A DNA stretch of 7,437 bases from an uncultured Acetobacter sp. (GTDB taxonomy: Bacteria > Pseudomonadota > Alphaproteobacteria > Acetobacterales > Acetobacteraceae). Where the stretch lies: the NCBI GenBank assembly GCA_937900755.1, contig CALCDN010000185.1:1-7437 (forward strand), written 5' to 3'. The notes below the pieces were generated by a model. That model saw only the letters and a program-made list of their open reading frames with translations, was not told the DNA's origin and did no database searches. Of the stretch, positions 5,792 to 7,437 are shown piece by piece. Made by a program: the position numbers and the translations under genes. How positions within the stretch are numbered: the first letter of the stretch is position 1; each line of letters opens with the position of its first letter.

Positions 5792-7135
5792 CTAGTGCGT
5801 GCGCGCCATGAACTGTTCCAGCCAGTGAATGGTGTAATTCCCGCTCTGAAAACCGGGGTCTTCCAGAATGGCGCGGTGGAGTGGAATAACGGTTTTAATC
5901 CCTTCCACCACAAATTCGTCCAGTGCGCGCTGCATGCGGGCAATGGCCTGCGCGCGCGTGGGGGCATGGACGATCAGCTTGGCAATCATGCTGTCGTAGT
6001 AGGGGGGGACGCGGTAGCCGGTGTAGAGCGCGCTATCCACCCGAACACCCAGGCCACCGGGGGGGTGGTACACGGCCACGGTGCCGGGGCAGGGGGCGAA
6101 GGTCGCCGGGTCCTCGGCGTTAATGCGACATTCAATGGCATGGCCAGAGAAGGTAACATCGGCCTGTGTGTAGCCAAGCTTTTCGCCCGCCGCCAGGCGG
6201 ATCTGCTCACGTACCAGGTCCACGTCACACACCATTTCGGTAATGGGGTGTTCGACCTGGAGGCGGGTGTTCATTTCGATAAAGCAGAACTGCCCGTCCT
6301 GGTACAAAAACTCCAGCGTGCCCGCGTTGCGGTAGCCCATGCGGGCAAGGGCCTCGGTTGCCGTGCGGCCAATGCCATCGCGCTGCTCGGCGGAAATGGC
6401 GGGCGAGCCTGCCTCTTCCAGCACCTTCTGGTGGCGGCGCTGGAGCGAGCAGTCACGCTCGCCAAAGTGGACCACGTTGCCGTGGTTGTCGCCCAGAATC
6501 TGGAGTTCAATGTGGCGGGGGCGGTCCATGTATTTTTCCATGTACACCGCATCGTTGCCGAAGGCTGCGCGCGCCTCGGTGCGGGCCATGCTCCAGGCAT
6601 CGGACAGCTCATCTGCGGAGTGGGCGACCTTCATGCCCCGTCCGCCGCCACCGGCCGCGGCCTTGATGAGCACGGGGTAGCCAACGCGGCTGGCCACTTC
6701 GTGCGCTTCCTCAAGGTTGGCCAGTTCCCCGTCCGAGCCGGGCACCAGGGGCACGCCAAGGGCGAGCATGGTGGTCTTGGCGGTAATCTTGTCGCCCATC
6801 ATGCGGATATGCTCGGCCGTGGGGCCGATGAAGACCAGACCGTGGGCTTCCACCGTTTCGGCAAAATCCGCGTTTTCGGACAGGAAGCCGTAGCCGGGGT
6901 GAATGGCTTCCGCCCCGGTTATGGTCGCAGCGGACAGGATGGCCGCCACATTCAGGTACGAATCGCGCGAGGAGGGCGGGCCAATGCACACCGCCTCATC
7001 CGCCAGGCGCACATGCATGGCATCGGCATCAGCGGTGGAATGGACCGCCACGGTTTTGATCCCGAGTTCCCGGCAGGCGCGCAGGATACGAAGGGCGATT
7101 TCGCCACGGTTGGCGATAAGGATTTTGGAGAACAT
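5792..7135 (-). CDS. accC: Acetyl-CoA carboxylase, biotin carboxylase subunit AccC
   Basis: AccC uses ATP and bicarbonate to carboxylate the biotin carried on AccB, the first half-reaction of acetyl-CoA carboxylase in fatty acid synthesis; it acts in the cytosol. The 447-residue length is standard. The N-terminal domain begins FSKILIANRGEIALRILRAC. The ATP-grasp domain has MGDKITAK (K116), IKAAAGGGGRGMK (K158 and the glycine-rich loop 162-165), RHIE (H208), HQKVLEE (K237), E275, and EMNTRLQVEHPITE (E287 to E300) with the catalytic N289, R291, Q293 to E295. R337 lies in ECRINAEDP of the C-terminal domain. All residues known to be needed in E. coli AccC are present with a one-residue offset. 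Its ATG shares one base with the accB stop (TAATG), indicating translational coupling in an accBC operon. Confidence 0.98.
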   Translation of the reverse strand: MFSKILIANRGEIALRILRACRELGIKTVAVHSTADADAMHVRLADEAVCIGPPSSRDSYLNVAAILSAATITGAEAIHPGYGFLSENADFAETVEAHGLVFIGPTAEHIRMMGDKITAKTTMLALGVPLVPGSDGELANLEEAHEVASRVGYPVLIKAAAGGGGRGMKVAHSADELSDAWSMARTEARAAFGNDAVYMEKYMDRPRHIELQILGDNHGNVVHFGERDCSLQRRHQKVLEEAGSPAISAEQRDGIGRTATEALARMGYRNAGTLEFLYQDGQFCFIEMNTRLQVEHPITEMVCDVDLVREQIRLAAGEKLGYTQADVTFSGHAIECRINAEDPATFAPCPGTVAVYHPPGGLGVRVDSALYTGYRVPPYYDSMIAKLIVHAPTRAQAIARMQRALDEFVVEGIKTVIPLHRAILEDPGFQSGNYTIHWLEQFMARTH

Positions 7136-7437
7136 TACTCGATAATGGCAAGTGGCTGGCCAAATTCGACCGGGTCGCCCGAGGTGACCAGAATGGCCTT
7201 GAGCGTGCCGCCCTTGGGAGCCTTGATCTGGTTGAAGGTCTTCATGGCTTCAATCAGCATCAGGGTCTGTCCCGCGCTTACGATCTGCCCTTCGCTGGCA
7301 AATGGCGGGGAGGACGGGTCGGGCGTCAGGTAGGCCACGCCAACCATGGGGCTGGGCACCACGCCGGGATGGCGGGAGAGGTCGGCCGGGGCGGCACTTT
7401 CCACCACCGCGGGGGCCGCCGCCACGGGGGCTACGGG
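7135..7437 (-). CDS. accB: Acetyl-CoA carboxylase biotin carboxyl carrier protein AccB, 5' part outside window
   Basis: The last 100 residues of the biotin carboxyl carrier protein are visible. They begin in a Pro/Ala/Val-rich linker and continue into the biotinyl domain GVVPSPMVGVAYLTPDPS, which includes the PSSPPF thumb region of bacterial AccB. The biotin-accepting lysine lies in EAMKTFN (codon at 7240-7242), followed by the NQIKAPKGGTLKAI and PVEFGQPLAIIE strands. The usual AMKM is AMKT, a form I recall as common in alphaproteobacteria. An in-frame GTG at 7425 is not the start: the frame stays open to the edge with more linker sequence (PVAPVAAAP), and complete AccB proteins are about 150 residues or longer. 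The biotinylated domain swings between AccC and the AccAD carboxyltransferase. The stop overlaps the accC start by one base. Confidence 0.96.
   Translation of the reverse strand, partial: PVAPVAAAPAVVESAAPADLSRHPGVVPSPMVGVAYLTPDPSSPPFASEGQIVSAGQTLMLIEAMKTFNQIKAPKGGTLKAILVTSGDPVEFGQPLAIIE

Noticed and set aside
5795..7333. Long rightward open frame (512 codons) across accC and accB
   Set aside because: It lies opposite two certain genes and its His/Gly/Val-rich product has no family features; it is a GC-driven antisense frame.
7135..7425. GTG at 7425 as the accB start
   Set aside because: The frame continues upstream to the window edge with typical AccB linker residues, and a 96-residue AccB would lack its N-terminal region.

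Overview
The window looks like ordinary chromosomal DNA from a GC-rich alphaproteobacterium. The AccB biotin site (EAMKTFN), the style of the thiC leader, and the pairing of thiC with a sugar-porter MFS protein would fit an acetic acid bacterium (Acetobacteraceae, Komagataeibacter/Gluconacetobacter-like). That placement is inference from gene style only. Four complete genes, one complete small gene and two genes cut by the window edges are supported. I see no tRNA, rRNA, insertion sequence, CRISPR array or phage gene.

Left part (1-1784): a leftward iron-uptake operon holds a small secreted cupredoxin without cysteine (770-1114) and, 3 bases downstream, an FTR1-type iron permease (from 766). 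The permease is lost at about position 94 in a block made almost only of C and G, which looks like a contig-end or sequencing artefact. A divergent gene (1204-1734) encodes a four-helix, histidine-containing membrane protein of unknown function. The short spacer between the two transcription units carries a strong Fur-box match and a perfect 10-bp palindrome, so iron control of one or both sides is likely.

Middle (1745-3968): thiC (thiamine pyrimidine synthase) runs leftward. It has a consensus-like promoter, a long leader with a clear TPP riboswitch that carries two extra hairpins, a hairpin that covers the ribosome binding site, and an intrinsic terminator at its end. The leader is consistent with feedback by thiamine diphosphate at the level of translation initiation.

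Right part (3969-7437): a rightward sugar-porter-family MFS transporter whose predicted sugar-contact residues are partly replaced, a perfect terminator hairpin that serves it and the convergent accC, then accC (biotin carboxylase) and accB (biotin carrier, its 5' part beyond the window). accB and accC overlap by one base (TAATG) and supply the first half-reaction of acetyl-CoA carboxylase for fatty acid synthesis.

No obviously new system is present. The points most worth a second look are the reduced Ftr-type iron locus with its divergent membrane gene and dense control region, the elaborate thiC leader, and the altered substrate pocket of the MFS transporter.
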